Assembly: GCF_023072595.1 (NCBI RefSeq)
Contig: NZ_JALLGK010000010.1
Location: 62,001-126,000, forward strand
From: Streptomyces sp. XM4193
GTDB lineage: Bacteria > Actinomycetota > Actinomycetes > Streptomycetales > Streptomycetaceae
Reading direction: 5' to 3'
DNA: 64,000 nt
Numbering within the stretch: position 1 is the first letter of the stretch; the number at the start of each line of letters is the position of its first letter. The notes under the pieces are model-generated. The model had not been told where the DNA came from and ran no database searches. It worked only from the letters and a program-made list of their open reading frames with translations. This document shows, piece by piece, positions 1 through 8,278 of the stretch. Position numbers and translations under genes: made by a program.

Positions 1-1645
1 GCTGCCCGCCGGCCGGTGTGCCGACGCTGCCCGCGCACGTCCACGGGCCGTGCTCCTCGGTGCGCTCCAGCAGCGCCACGGCCTCCATCGCGAAGGTCTC
101 CTTGACCTGGCCGAGCAGCGCCTCCAGCGAGTCGCCGCCGCGCAGCACGCCGCCCGCGAGCATCGCCAGGATCTGCGATTCGGCACGCAGCCTCGCCGCC
201 TGCCGGGCGCGGCGCAGCGCGAGGTTGACGACGAGCGCGACCGCCGCGGAGGCGACGAAGAAGCTCGCGATGGTGATGACGTTCTGCGACTCGGCGATGC
301 GCCAGCTGTCGACCGGTTCGGCGAAGTAGTGGTGCAGCAGCGCCGAGCAGAGCGCGGCGGAGGCGAGCGCGGGCAGTACGCCGCCGAGGAAGCCGGCGAC
401 CACCGAGACCGCCAGGAAGAGCAGCACGGTGTTGGTGAAGCCGACGGTCGGGTCGAGTTCGGTCAGCAGCAGGGTGAGCAGCAGCGGTACGGCGATCGCG
501 ACGATCCAGCCGCTGAGGACGCGCGAGGTGCTGAGCAGCACCCCGTGGGCGACGGGCAGACCGCGGCCCTTGGCGACCTCCTCGTGCGTCACGATGTGCA
601 CGTCCAGGTCCGGCCCGGACTCGCTGGCCACGGTCGCCCCGACACCGGGGCCGAAGATGTACTGCCAGCTCTTGCGCCGGCTCGAACCGAGCACGATCTG
701 GGTGGCGTTGACACCTCGCGCGAAGTCCAGCAGCGCGGCCGGGATGTCGTCCCCGATGACGTGGTGGAAGGTGCCGCCGAAGTTCTCCACCAGGGTCCGC
801 TGGAGCGCCAGCTCCTTCGGGGAGGCGGCGGTCAGCCCGTCGGAACGGGCGATGTAGACGGCCAGCAGCTCGCTGCCGGACGCCTTGGCCGCCATCCGCG
901 CCGCCCGGCGGATGAGCGTGCGGCCCTCGGGCCCGCCGGTGAGCGCGATGACGATGCGCTCACGGGCCTGCCAGGTGGTGCGGATGGAGTGTTCGGAGCG
1001 GTACTGCTGGAGGTACTCGTCGGCGCGGTCGGCGGTCCACAGCAGCGCGAGCTCGCGCAGGGCGGTGAGGTTGCCGGGGCGGAAGTAGTTGGAGAGGGCG
1101 GCGTCGACCTTCTCCGGGCTGTAGACGTTGCCGTGCGCCATGCGGCGGCGCAGCGCCTGGGGCGTCATGTCGACGAGCTCGACCTGCTCCGCGCGGCGCA
1201 CCACCTCGTCGGGCACGCTCTCCGGTTCGCGGGCGCCGGTGATGGACTCCACGACGTCGCCGAGGGACTCCAGGTGCTGGATGTTCACCGTGGAGATCAC
1301 GTCGATGCCGGCCTCCAGCAGCTCCTCGATGTCCTGCCAGCGCTTCTCGTGCCGGGAGTCGGGGGCGTTGGTGTGGGCGAGTTCGTCGATCAGGACCACC
1401 GCGGGCGCGCGCCGCAGCACGGCGTCGGTGTCCATCTCGGCGCCCTCCGCGCCGCCCACCCGCGGCAGCACCTCCAGGCCGTCGAGCTGCGCCTCCGTAC
1501 GGGGACGTCCGTACGCCTCCACGCAGCCGACGACGACGTCCGTGCCCCTGGCCGCGCGGCGGTGTCCCTCGGAGAGCATGGCGTGGGTCTTGCCCACGCC
1601 GGGTGCCGCGCCGAGGTAGACGCGCAGCGTTCCGCGTTGTGCCAT
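1..1645 (-). CDS. kdpD: Sensor histidine kinase KdpD (C-terminal part missing)
   Basis: This is the N-terminal 548 codons of a KdpD-type osmosensitive potassium-sensor kinase; the window edge cuts off the kinase half. It starts at ATG 1645 and at once shows the KdpD-specific P-loop GAAPGVGKT (about residues 13-21). A DELAHTN motif (Walker B like) lies near residue 100. A universal-stress-protein-like domain follows at roughly residues 245-370. Then come the four DUF4118 membrane segments (about 395-500), starting at a stretch of hydrophobic residues after SGWIVAIAVPLLLTLL. In most bacteria kdpD follows kdpFABC. Here the gene upstream on the same strand is a DUF3710 gene, so this is an orphan kdpD, probably followed by kdpE outside the window. 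KdpD normally phosphorylates KdpE to switch on high-affinity potassium uptake; that role is family knowledge, not seen here. Confidence 0.9.
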   Translation of the reverse strand, partial: MAQRGTLRVYLGAAPGVGKTHAMLSEGHRRAARGTDVVVGCVEAYGRPRTEAQLDGLEVLPRVGGAEGAEMDTDAVLRRAPAVVLIDELAHTNAPDSRHEKRWQDIEELLEAGIDVISTVNIQHLESLGDVVESITGAREPESVPDEVVRRAEQVELVDMTPQALRRRMAHGNVYSPEKVDAALSNYFRPGNLTALRELALLWTADRADEYLQQYRSEHSIRTTWQARERIVIALTGGPEGRTLIRRAARMAAKASGSELLAVYIARSDGLTAASPKELALQRTLVENFGGTFHHVIGDDIPAALLDFARGVNATQIVLGSSRRKSWQYIFGPGVGATVASESGPDLDVHIVTHEEVAKGRGLPVAHGVLLSTSRVLSGWIVAIAVPLLLTLLLTELDPTVGFTNTVLLFLAVSVVAGFLGGVLPALASAALCSALLHHYFAEPVDSWRIAESQNVITIASFFVASAAVALVVNLALRRARQAARLRAESQILAMLAGGVLRGGDSLEALLGQVKETFAMEAVALLERTEEHGPWTCAGSVGTPAGGQ

Positions 1646-1826
1646 GTCGTCCATTCTCGGTGAAGCGGCGGACGATCGGCGCCGTTCACTTTCGGTGACC
1701 GGCGGCGACCGTGCGCACGAGGGGTCGGGGAGCGCGGGCGCCGTCCGATGCGGTGCGCGGGCAGGGGCGTTGTGGGCGGGGGCGTTTGCGGGCACGGGCG
1801 GTGCGGGCAGGGCGTTTGCGGCACGG

Positions 1827-1868
1827 CGAAGGGCCGCCTCCGGTACGGAAACCGGCGGCGGCCCTTCG
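1827..1868 (-). terminator. Hairpin terminator after the DUF3710 gene
   Basis: A perfect 12-bp inverted repeat (1827-1838 with 1857-1868) has a further 5-bp inner stem (1840-1844 with 1851-1855). It lies 60 bp beyond the DUF3710 stop codon. There is no U tract, as is usual in Streptomyces. It separates the dut-side operon from kdpD. Confidence 0.7.
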
Positions 1869-1927
1869 ATGTCGAGCGGCCGGGCGACCGGGAGCCCCGA
1901 GGGGGCGTCCGGTCCGGGGCGAGGGGC

Positions 1928-2725
1928 TCAGCGGACCTCGGTGACCTCGGGGCCGCGCTGGAGCTTCTCGATGCCGCCGGCGAACCGGGAGCCCTGCTCG
2001 GTCGTCTCGTCCTGCTTGACCCCGTCGGGCACCATCTGGGCGTCCTCCGGCAGCTTCAGGACGATCGGGTCGCGGGGCGCCATCGGGGCGTCGCCGCGCA
2101 CGACGACGGTGTCCTGGAAGATCTGCTCCAGCAGCCCCGCGCCCTCGGGCTGGACCGCGCCCTGGCCGGAGATCACACCGCGCAGGAACCAGCGCGGGCC
2201 GTCGACGCCGACGAAGCGGACGACCTGCACGCCGTTCTTGCCGTCGGGCAGCTGCACCGGCACCTGGGCCCGCAGCTCCCAGCCGAGGGTGCCCTCGGTC
2301 TCGTCGATGACACCGCCCTGCTTGGTGATGCCGGAGGAGATCTCCTCGCGGATCTCGTCCCAGATGCCCTCGCGCTTGGGCGCGGCGAACGCCTGGAGCT
2401 GGATCGCGCTGTCCTTGAGGACGACGGTCGCGGCGACGATCGCGTCACCGGCGACCTCGACCCGGAGCTCCATGCCCTCGACGCCGGGCACGAAGAGCCC
2501 GCCGAGGTCGACCCGGCCCTTGGTGGGGTCGCCGACCTCGGAGAGGTCCCAGGGGCCGTCCGGGCGGGGGGCCGGCGGCAGCTTCGTCCTGGTCACCTCC
2601 GCGGAGGTCTCCTCGGCGTCCGCGGAGCCCTCTGCGTCGGCGTCCTCGACGGCATCCTCACCGGTCTCGATGTCGTCCTCGACACCCTTGGGCTTCTCGT
2701 CCCGCTTACGACGACGTCCGAACAC
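1928..2725 (-). CDS. DUF3710 domain protein
   Basis: A 265-residue protein of the actinobacterial DUF3710 family, function unknown. The N-terminus is basic (MFGRRRKRDEKPKG) and is followed by a very acidic low-complexity stretch (about 15-42). The globular DUF3710 domain starts near residue 50 (PDGPWDLSEVGD) and runs to about 240. No signal peptide or membrane segment is visible. The start is GTG 2725, the only start that keeps the conserved basic head. It lies 47 bp downstream of dut on the same strand and is probably the last gene of the thioesterase-dut-DUF3710 transcript. This linkage to dut is common in actinomycetes. Confidence 0.85.
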   Translation of the reverse strand: MFGRRRKRDEKPKGVEDDIETGEDAVEDADAEGSADAEETSAEVTRTKLPPAPRPDGPWDLSEVGDPTKGRVDLGGLFVPGVEGMELRVEVAGDAIVAATVVLKDSAIQLQAFAAPKREGIWDEIREEISSGITKQGGVIDETEGTLGWELRAQVPVQLPDGKNGVQVVRFVGVDGPRWFLRGVISGQGAVQPEGAGLLEQIFQDTVVVRGDAPMAPRDPIVLKLPEDAQMVPDGVKQDETTEQGSRFAGGIEKLQRGPEVTEVR

Positions 2726-2772
2726 GTCACTGTCCCTTCAGGTCGGTGCTCTTGTCCGCACCGACCGCAGCG

Positions 2773-3270
2773 TTATGAATGGTGCTGTGCAGAGCCGGCG
2801 GTCGTGTCGGCTCCGCTGCCGGAGGTGCCGGTCGAGCCGAAGCCCCCGTTGCCCCGGGCCGAGCCGGGGAGTTCCGCCACCTCGTGGAAGCTGACCTTCT
2901 CGACCTGCTGAACGACGAGTTGGGCGATGCGGTCGAAGCGCTCGAACCGCACGGTCTCGCGCGGATCGAGATTGACCACGATCACCTTGATCTCCCCACG
3001 GTACCCGGCGTCAACCGTGCCCGGGGAGTTCACCAGTGCGACTCCGCAGCGGGCCGCGAGGCCGGAGCGCGGGTGCACGAACGCGGCGTAGCCGTCGGGC
3101 AGCGCGAGGGAGATCCCTGTCGGCAGCACCGCCCGCTCGCCCGGGGCGAGTTCGGCGGACCGCGTGGTGACCAGATCGGCGCCGGCGTCGCCCGGGTGCG
3201 CGTACGAGGGCAGCGGCACCTCGGGGTCGACGCGGGCGATGAGCACGTCAACGGGCCTGTTCTCGCTCAC
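2773..3270 (-). CDS. dut: dUTP diphosphatase
   Basis: Trimeric dUTPase (165 residues) that hydrolyses dUTP to dUMP and pyrophosphate, keeping uracil out of DNA and feeding dTMP synthesis. All five family motifs can be read: HPGDAGADL (motif 1, about 26-34), PRSGLA (motif 2, about 68-73), GTVDAGYRGEIK (motif 3, about 84-95), RFDRIAQLV (motif 4, about 110-118) and the C-terminal arm GNGGFGSTG (motif 5, about 140-148). The arm is followed by a short Ser/Gly-rich tail. The GTG start at 3270 overlaps the stop of the upstream thioesterase gene (GTGA), which implies translational coupling. Confidence 0.97.
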   Translation of the reverse strand: MSENRPVDVLIARVDPEVPLPSYAHPGDAGADLVTTRSAELAPGERAVLPTGISLALPDGYAAFVHPRSGLAARCGVALVNSPGTVDAGYRGEIKVIVVNLDPRETVRFERFDRIAQLVVQQVEKVSFHEVAELPGSARGNGGFGSTGTSGSGADTTAGSAQHHS

Positions 3271-3851
3271 GGGTTCACCTCGAAGGCACGCGCCCGGCGC
3301 ACTTGGTCGGGGTCGTCCATGGCCGCCCGGATCTCCTCGTCGCGGCCGTTGTCGATGAAGTGCTCGACCTTGACCTCGATGAAGAGGGCGTCCGCCCGTA
3401 CCGCCAGCGGCCCGTCCGGGCCTCCGATGCGGCCGGTCGCGGAGCAGTAGATCTTGCGCCCGTCGATGGCGTTGACCTGCGCGGCCATGTGCAGCACGGA
3501 GTCCACCGGCACGGGCAGCAGGAAGTCGGTCTCCAGTCGGCCGGTGACCGAGATGACGTGCATCATCCAGTTCAGCGAGCCCAGCGTCTCGTCCATGGCG
3601 GAGGCCAGCAGACCGCCGTGGGCGAGGCCCGGCGCGCCCTGGTGGTCGGGAGTGACGGTGAACTCGGCGACGACGTCGACGCCTTCACCGGCGCGCGCCT
3701 GGATGTGCAGACCGTGCGGCTGACCCGTGCCGCAGCCGAAACACTGGTCGTAGTGGGAGCCGATCGGCTCCCCCGGCGCAGGTGCTTCGGGATGGCGTTG
3801 CGGCGCGAGCGCCCCGGGCGGGGGCGTCAGCGAGGTCTTCGGTGCAGTCAC
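3267..3851 (-). CDS. PaaI-type hotdog-fold thioesterase
   Basis: Protein of 194 residues with the hotdog fold of acyl-CoA thioesterases. A short Pro-rich head leads to HYDQCFGCGTGQPHGL, typical of this actinobacterial group, then the core helix motif GAPGLAHGGLLASAMDE (about 92-108) and the strand TGRLETDFLLPVP. The catalytic-helix Glu/Asp region is intact. The GTG start at 3851 was chosen because homologues begin just before the Pro-rich head; a much longer upstream reading exists but runs into the divergent DUF3093 gene. It overlaps dut by 4 bp. The natural substrate is unknown. Confidence 0.85.
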   Translation of the reverse strand: MTAPKTSLTPPPGALAPQRHPEAPAPGEPIGSHYDQCFGCGTGQPHGLHIQARAGEGVDVVAEFTVTPDHQGAPGLAHGGLLASAMDETLGSLNWMMHVISVTGRLETDFLLPVPVDSVLHMAAQVNAIDGRKIYCSATGRIGGPDGPLAVRADALFIEVKVEHFIDNGRDEEIRAAMDDPDQVRRARAFEVNP

Positions 3852-3909
3852 GAGTGCAGACCCTACCGCCGTGCACAGTGCGGGGTCGCCACCGTGCCAA
3901 GCTGGACCC

Positions 3910-4428
3910 ATGCAGCACTTCGACGAGCGTCTGACCGCTCCTGGTTTCTGGTGGTTCTGCGCGGCGATGCTGGGCGTGGTCTGCGGGTTGACCCTGCTCC
4001 CCATGGGCCTGCTTCCCGCGCTGGTGGGGCTGGTGGTGGGCGGCGCCCTCGCACTGCTCGGGGTCAGCTCGTACGGGGCGGTGCGCATCCGCGTCGTGGC
4101 CGGCCGGCTGCTCGCGGGCAGCGCCGGCATTCCGGTCGAGGCGCTCGGCGAGGCGCGGGCGCTGAACCGGGAGGAGGCCGCGGCCTGGCGTTCGCACAAG
4201 GCCGATCCTCGGGCGTTCATGGTGCTGCGGGCGTATGTGCCCACGGCGGTGCGGATCGAGATCGTCGACCCCCAGGACCCGACGCCCTACGTCTACCTCT
4301 CCTCGCGCCGTCCCAACCGGCTGGTGTCCGCGCTGGAGGCGGCGCGCTCGGAAGCGGCGCACGAGGGCGGCGGCTCGGAGACGGGCGCCCAGGCGTCGGC
4401 CGGGGGCACGGCTTCCCAGGGCAGCTGA
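3910..4428 (+). CDS. DUF3093 membrane protein
   Basis: Protein of 172 residues of the actinobacterial DUF3093 family (function unknown). Two hydrophobic segments (about residues 14-32 and 36-52) form a hairpin in the membrane. They are followed by a soluble domain with the family signature around AFMVLRAYVPTAVRIEI and the terminal SSRRPNRLVSAL. The start at ATG 3910 is preferred over an in-frame ATG 39 bp upstream because the conserved family head FDERLTAPGFWW begins here. It is divergent from the thioesterase-dut operon, with a 58-bp gap. In many actinomycetes the DUF3093 gene sits beside dut. Confidence 0.85.
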   Translation: MQHFDERLTAPGFWWFCAAMLGVVCGLTLLPMGLLPALVGLVVGGALALLGVSSYGAVRIRVVAGRLLAGSAGIPVEALGEARALNREEAAAWRSHKADPRAFMVLRAYVPTAVRIEIVDPQDPTPYVYLSSRRPNRLVSALEAARSEAAHEGGGSETGAQASAGGTASQGS

Positions 4429-4878
4429 CCCGGCTCGGCGGCGGGGACGGCCCGCCGGTGCAGCCGGGGTCGCTCGCCGGCGGTGTGTCGCGAGCACCGA
4501 CCCGTTCAGGGGTCCTGCTGCCGACGGTCAGGCCGAACGGCCGGGATGAACGGCCGGGTCGCACCCGGGAGTTGAGCGTGCCGCACAGCGCCCGGGAGGG
4601 CGTGGGGCGGGTGCGGGGGTGTTGTCGCGCGGGGCGCCTCGGGGGCGTACTCGCTCCGCTGGGGCGCGCATCGCGCCCGGCTCACGCGGCCTTCACGCGG
4701 CGGACGGCACAGAGCCGCTCCGGAGCTGCGCGGGAACTGCGGCGGTGCTCAGTCGGCGCCGCGCCGACTGCGGTGGTGCAGCGGGAATACGAGCGAGGCT
4801 TCGCAGCCTCGCTCGTCCTCACCCGCTCCTCGGCCGAGACGGTCAACTCCGGCCGGACAAGCCGAGATCGCGCCGACC
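4429..4878. other. 450-bp gene-free stretch between convergent genes
   Basis: No open frame here shows Streptomyces codon bias. It ends in two hairpins: a 9-bp stem at 4750-4758/4762-4770 and a 12-bp stem at 4789-4816 (listed separately). Otherwise nothing is recognised. Confidence 0.6.
4789..4816. terminator. Bidirectional terminator hairpin
   Basis: A perfect 12-bp inverted repeat (4789-4800 with 4805-4816) has a 4-nt tcgc loop, a very stable GNRA/UNCG-like cap. It lies between the convergent DUF3093 and DUF4193 genes, so it can end both transcripts. Confidence 0.8.
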
Positions 4879-5178
4879 TCAGGCCGCACAGTCGCGGCAG
4901 ATCGGCTGACCGTTCTTCTCCTCCGCAAGCTGCGACCTGTGGTGCACGAGGAAGCAGCTCATGCAGGTGAACTCGTCCTGCTGGCGGGGCAGCACGCGGA
5001 CGGACAGCTCCTCGTTGGAAAGGTCCGCGCCGGGCAGCTCCAGCCCCTCGGCCTGCTCGAACTCGTCGACGTCGACGTTGGACGCGGACTTGTCGTTCCG
5101 CCGCGCCTTCAGTTCCTCGATGCTGTCCTCGTTGGCATCGTCATCGGTCTTGCGTGGAGTGTCGTAATCCGTAGCCAT
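4879..5178 (-). CDS. DUF4193 zinc-ribbon-like protein
   Basis: A 99-residue protein of the DUF4193 family, found widely in actinobacteria. The N-terminal half is highly charged and acidic. The C-terminal half carries a C-x-x-C ... C-x-x-C pair (FTCMSCFLVHHRSQL and QPICRDCAA) expected to hold one zinc ion. A family link to RNA polymerase has been discussed for related small actinobacterial proteins, but nothing in the sequence proves it here. Start ATG 5178, preceded by a GGGGGAGAAC ribosome site. It is a single-gene transcript with a long upstream region (5179-5605). Confidence 0.88.
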   Translation of the reverse strand: MATDYDTPRKTDDDANEDSIEELKARRNDKSASNVDVDEFEQAEGLELPGADLSNEELSVRVLPRQQDEFTCMSCFLVHHRSQLAEEKNGQPICRDCAA

Positions 5179-5605
5179 GGTGTTCTCCCCCTCCGGGTTG
5201 CTGTGGTGTCTCAAGCGGTCGTAACGCATGAGAGGCCGGACTTGTGCCCGACCTGAGGCGGAGATTTTGCCTCACATCAAGGTCTGTTACTCAATCGACA
5301 CCCAACCACCCCTCCGAAGAGGTGGGCAGGTCAGCTGCCGCACGGGCCCTCCTGGACCCGCTCCGGACTCCGCCAGACGCCATCTCGGGTACTTCCCGCG
5401 ATCACGACCTGCGGAAACCTCGGTTATCTGACGATTTGAACCAACCGAACGGTCACCCAGCGTGGGCCGTCCGCAACGTCACATGTGTCCTCGATCACAA
5501 CGTGCCCGACTCACGCCCTTCACATGGAAATCGTCCGTTTCGCTCTAAGCCTCGAAACTGCCGGGGATGCACTGTGCCAGACGTCGTCGACTTCCGCACA
5601 CGGAA
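5179..5605. other. 427-bp gene-free stretch upstream of the DUF4193 gene
   Basis: Less GC-rich than its surroundings and free of biased coding frames. It must hold the promoter of the DUF4193 gene on the minus strand and the 3' end of the cutRS message. No specific site could be assigned with confidence. Confidence 0.5.
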
Positions 5606-6859
5606 TCAAACCGGCAGGACAACGCGCATCACCAGGCCGCCTTCGTCCCGGGGCTCGGCCGTAATGGTGCCACCGTGCGCGCGCACCACCGACCGCACGA
5701 TCGACAAACCCAGTCCGACGCCTTTGTCACTTCCGGTACGTTCCGCCCGTAGACGGCGGAAAGGTTCGAAGATGTTGTCGATCTCGTACGCCGGCACCTG
5801 GGGCCCGGAGTTCTCCACCGTCAGAACGGCCTGCCCCGGTCTGGCCCGGGTGTCGACCGAGACCCAGCCGCCCTCGGCGATGTTGTAGCGCACCGCGTTC
5901 TGCGTGAGATTCATCGCGATCCGCTCCAGGAGCACGCCGTTGCTCTGCACATAGACCGGCTGCCGGGCCCCGCGCAGCTCCACCCCGCGCTGCTCGGCCT
6001 CCGCACGCACCTGCTCGACGGCGTGCGAGGCCGCCTCGGAGAGGTCGACGGGCTTGCGGTCGACGATCTCGTTCTCGCTGCGGGCGAGCAGCAGCAGCCC
6101 CTCCACCAGTGCCTCGCTGCGCTCGTTGGTGGCCAGCAGGTTCTTGCTCAGCTGCTGCACCTCGGCGGGGGCTCCGGGGTCGGAGAGCTGGACCTCCAGC
6201 AGTGTCCGGTTGATCGCCAGCGGGGTGCGCAGCTCGTGCGAGGCGTTCGCGACGAAGCGCTGCTGCGCGGTGAAGGCCCGGTCCAGCCGGTCCAGCATCT
6301 CGTCGAAGGTGTCGGAGAGCTCCTTGAGCTCGTCGTCCGGTCCGTCCAGCTCGATCCTGCGGTGCAGGTCGGAGCCGGCCACCTGGCGCGCGGTGCGGGT
6401 GATGCGGCCGAGCGGCGAGAGCACCCGCCCCGCCATCACGTACCCGAAGGCGAACGCGGCGACGGCGACACCCAGCAGCGCCAGCAGCGAACGTTTGAGC
6501 AGCGAGTCCAGGGCCGCCTCGCGCTGGATCTGCAGGCAGCGGTGGATCGCGTCGTTCAGCTCGTTCGCAAGCCCCGAGGAGGGCAACTGGCAGGCGTCGC
6601 TGGTCATCTCGACCCGCCCGCCGAGGATGCGCACGGGCATCACCACTCCGTCGTTCATCGCCCGGGCGGCCAGCAGATAGATGATCGTCAGCAGGATGAT
6701 CCCGGCGATCAGGAACATGCCGCCGTAGAGCAGGGTGAGCCGTATCCGGATGGTCGGACGGAACCAGGAGGCGGCCGGCGGCGCGGGGTCCCAGGTGGGC
6801 TTGGGCGGAATGCCGGACGAGCCGGGCGGTGCGGAACCGGAGGGCAGGGTGGGGGGCAT
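5606..6859 (-). CDS. cutS: Sensor histidine kinase CutS
   Basis: Membrane sensor kinase of 417 residues. A Pro-rich cytoplasmic head (1-30) is followed by TM1 (about 41-65), an extracytoplasmic loop (66-121), TM2 (about 122-145), HAMP (about 146-200), the dimerisation helix with phospho-acceptor His208 (SHELRTP), the N box (MNLTQNAVRYN) and G box GVGLGLSIV. The sensor loop has exactly two cysteines, Cys90 and Cys108. CutS of S. coelicolor and S. venezuelae has been reported to sense the redox or folding state outside the membrane through such a pair and to control htrA-family secretion-stress genes. The assignment as CutS rests on the loop, on its partner 4 bp upstream and on gene order remembered from S. 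coelicolor (SCO5863). Confidence 0.87.
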   Translation of the reverse strand: MPPTLPSGSAPPGSSGIPPKPTWDPAPPAASWFRPTIRIRLTLLYGGMFLIAGIILLTIIYLLAARAMNDGVVMPVRILGGRVEMTSDACQLPSSGLANELNDAIHRCLQIQREAALDSLLKRSLLALLGVAVAAFAFGYVMAGRVLSPLGRITRTARQVAGSDLHRRIELDGPDDELKELSDTFDEMLDRLDRAFTAQQRFVANASHELRTPLAINRTLLEVQLSDPGAPAEVQQLSKNLLATNERSEALVEGLLLLARSENEIVDRKPVDLSEAASHAVEQVRAEAEQRGVELRGARQPVYVQSNGVLLERIAMNLTQNAVRYNIAEGGWVSVDTRARPGQAVLTVENSGPQVPAYEIDNIFEPFRRLRAERTGSDKGVGLGLSIVRSVVRAHGGTITAEPRDEGGLVMRVVLPV

Positions 6860-6863
6860 CGGC

Positions 6864-7517
6864 TCAGATCCGGTATCCCGAGCCGGGGACCGTCATGATC
6901 ACCGCGGGCTCGCCGAGCTTGCGGCGCAGGGTCATCACCGTCACCCGCACCACGTTGGTGAACGGGTCGGTGTTCTCGTCCCACGCCTTCTCCAGCAGCT
7001 GCTCGGCGGAGACCACCGTGCCCTCGCTGCGCATCAGCACCTCCAGCACGGCGAACTCCTTGGGCGCCAGCTGGATCTGCTCCTCGCCGCGGAAGACCTC
7101 GCGGCGGTTGGGGTCCAGCCGGATACCGGCGCGTTCGAGCACCGGCGGCAGGGGCGCGGTCGTACGCCTGCCGAGCGCCCGGACGCGGGCGATCAGCTCG
7201 GTGAAGGCGAAGGGCTTCGGCAGATAGTCGTCGGCGCCCAGCTCCAGGCCCTCGACCCGGTCGCTCACATCGCCGGAGGCGGTGAGCATCAACACCCTGG
7301 TGGGCAGGCCGAGCTGCACCACGCGGCGGCAGACGTCGTCTCCGTGGACGAGCGGGAGGTCGCGGTCGAGGACGACGACGTCGTAGTCGTTGAGCTCCAC
7401 CCGCTCCAGGGCCGCGGCCCCGTCGTAGACCACGTCGACGGCCATCGCCTCCCGGCGCAGCCCGGTGGCCACCGCGTCAGCGAGCAGTTGCTCGTCCTCC
7501 ACGACGAGTACGCGCAC
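6864..7517 (-). CDS. cutR: OmpR-family response regulator CutR
   Basis: Response regulator of 217 residues. The receiver domain (1-115) has the acidic pair in VVEDEQ, phospho-acceptor Asp51 (VVVLDRDLP) and the conserved Lys in LPKPF. The C-terminal winged-helix domain (about 125-217) has the transactivation loop and the terminal VTVMTLRRKLGEP...VPGSGYRI. Start is GTG 7517 because the receiver begins there (MRVLVVEDE); in-frame extension upstream has no family similarity. The cognate kinase follows after 4 bp. It is likely the CutR that represses antibiotic genes and adjusts secretion-stress proteases in Streptomyces. Confidence 0.9.
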   Translation of the reverse strand: MRVLVVEDEQLLADAVATGLRREAMAVDVVYDGAAALERVELNDYDVVVLDRDLPLVHGDDVCRRVVQLGLPTRVLMLTASGDVSDRVEGLELGADDYLPKPFAFTELIARVRALGRRTTAPLPPVLERAGIRLDPNRREVFRGEEQIQLAPKEFAVLEVLMRSEGTVVSAEQLLEKAWDENTDPFTNVVRVTVMTLRRKLGEPAVIMTVPGSGYRI

Positions 7518-7676
7518 GGTGCTGTCCCTTCCCTCACCCGGATCATCCGCCCTCCATCCTGCCCCGCACGCCGGTAAACCGGCTGTAAGTGACCGGAGCC
7601 GCACGGTGTTCCGGCCCGGCCCGAAGCTGCCGACGGACGGGGGCGGGAGGGAGATCACACAAATTCCGCGCCGAGT

Positions 7677-7692
7677 TGAGGTTTCTCTGAGG
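7677..7692. promoter_or_regulatory. Direct repeat TGAGG-N6-TGAGG upstream of cutR
   Basis: Two TGAGG copies (7677-7681 and 7688-7692) are spaced exactly 11 bp apart, the usual helical phasing for OmpR-family dimers. They lie in the 334-bp region between cutR and the divergent small gene at 7852. This fits an autoregulatory CutR site but is an inference from spacing only. The rest of 7518-7851 holds no recognised gene. Confidence 0.35.
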
Positions 7693-7851
7693 ATCGGCGC
7701 GGGGAGGACACCCGCACACTCAGGATCACGCCCGGCAGGCGGCATGCCCACAACGCGCTGACGACCGGTCACCGGAGCAACCGTGATCTGCGTGACCCAC
7801 CCATATCCGGCACCGTCGGCGTGCCGCTTTCCACAGACGAGGGGGCGCACC

Positions 7852-8016
7852 ATGGACGCGTTCACCGCAAGCCTCTTGCAGCGGATAAAGAGCACGGAGG
7901 ACGATCTGCACCGCGCTCGGGAGTCCGGTGACGAGTTCCTCGCGGAGGTCGAGGAGGCCGAGCTGGACGATCTGCGCCGGCTCGCCAACGAGCACGGCGT
8001 CGAGGTCAGCGCCTGA
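7852..8016 (+). CDS. Small conserved charged protein (54 aa)
   Basis: A 54-residue, mostly helical, acidic protein (MDAFTASLLQRIKSTEDDL...). It has the look of a short amphipathic coiled coil: charged residues alternate with Leu, Ala and Val across nearly the full length. Start ATG 7852 follows a GAGGGGG ribosome site; an in-frame ATG 69 bp upstream lacks one. Codon use is strongly GC3-biased, which supports a real gene. It is divergent from cutRS and followed by a strong terminator. Function unknown. I recall equivalents beside cutRS in other Streptomyces but did not check. Confidence 0.75.
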   Translation: MDAFTASLLQRIKSTEDDLHRARESGDEFLAEVEEAELDDLRRLANEHGVEVSA

Positions 8017-8088
8017 CGAGCGGTTGCGAGGGCCGTCGGCGGGGCCGGCTGGCCCGGGGCCGGACGGTGCCCTGAGTCGAGTTCGCAC

Positions 8089-8130
8089 CGAGTGAGGGTG
8101 CTCCCGGAAGTCCGGGAGCACCCTCACTCG
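8089..8130. terminator. Perfect 20-bp terminator hairpin
   Basis: Arms 8089-8108 and 8111-8130 match over 20 bp with only 2 nt between them. It lies 72 bp after the 54-aa gene and 146 bp beyond the stop codon of the convergent inositol-phosphatase-like gene, so it can serve both. Confidence 0.9.
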
Positions 8131-8184
8131 TGTTCCTGCGGCGCGTGCCGGTGCCCGGCGGCCCGGACGGGTGGGCCGTGGGCC

Positions 8185-8278
8185 GCGCTCCCGGGCTGCG
8201 CGGGGTCACCGGCCCGCAGGCCGCACTGCGCGGGCCCCGGGCTGCGCGGGCTCCCGCGCTCCCGGGCTGCGCGGGCTC
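8185..8278. repeat. Cluster of short GGGCTGCGCGGG direct repeats
   Basis: A core close to GGGCTGCGCGGG recurs three times (near 8194, 8239 and 8264), with degenerate GC-rich copies between. It lies between the terminator and the end of the inositol-phosphatase-like gene, touching its stop codon. It looks like replication slippage in non-coding DNA. Confidence 0.5.

Noticed and set aside
50..1663. Long plus-strand open frame of 537 codons
   Set aside because: It mirrors kdpD on the other strand. Its product is Arg/Gly/Asp-rich with no family, while the minus-strand reading has clear KdpD motifs.
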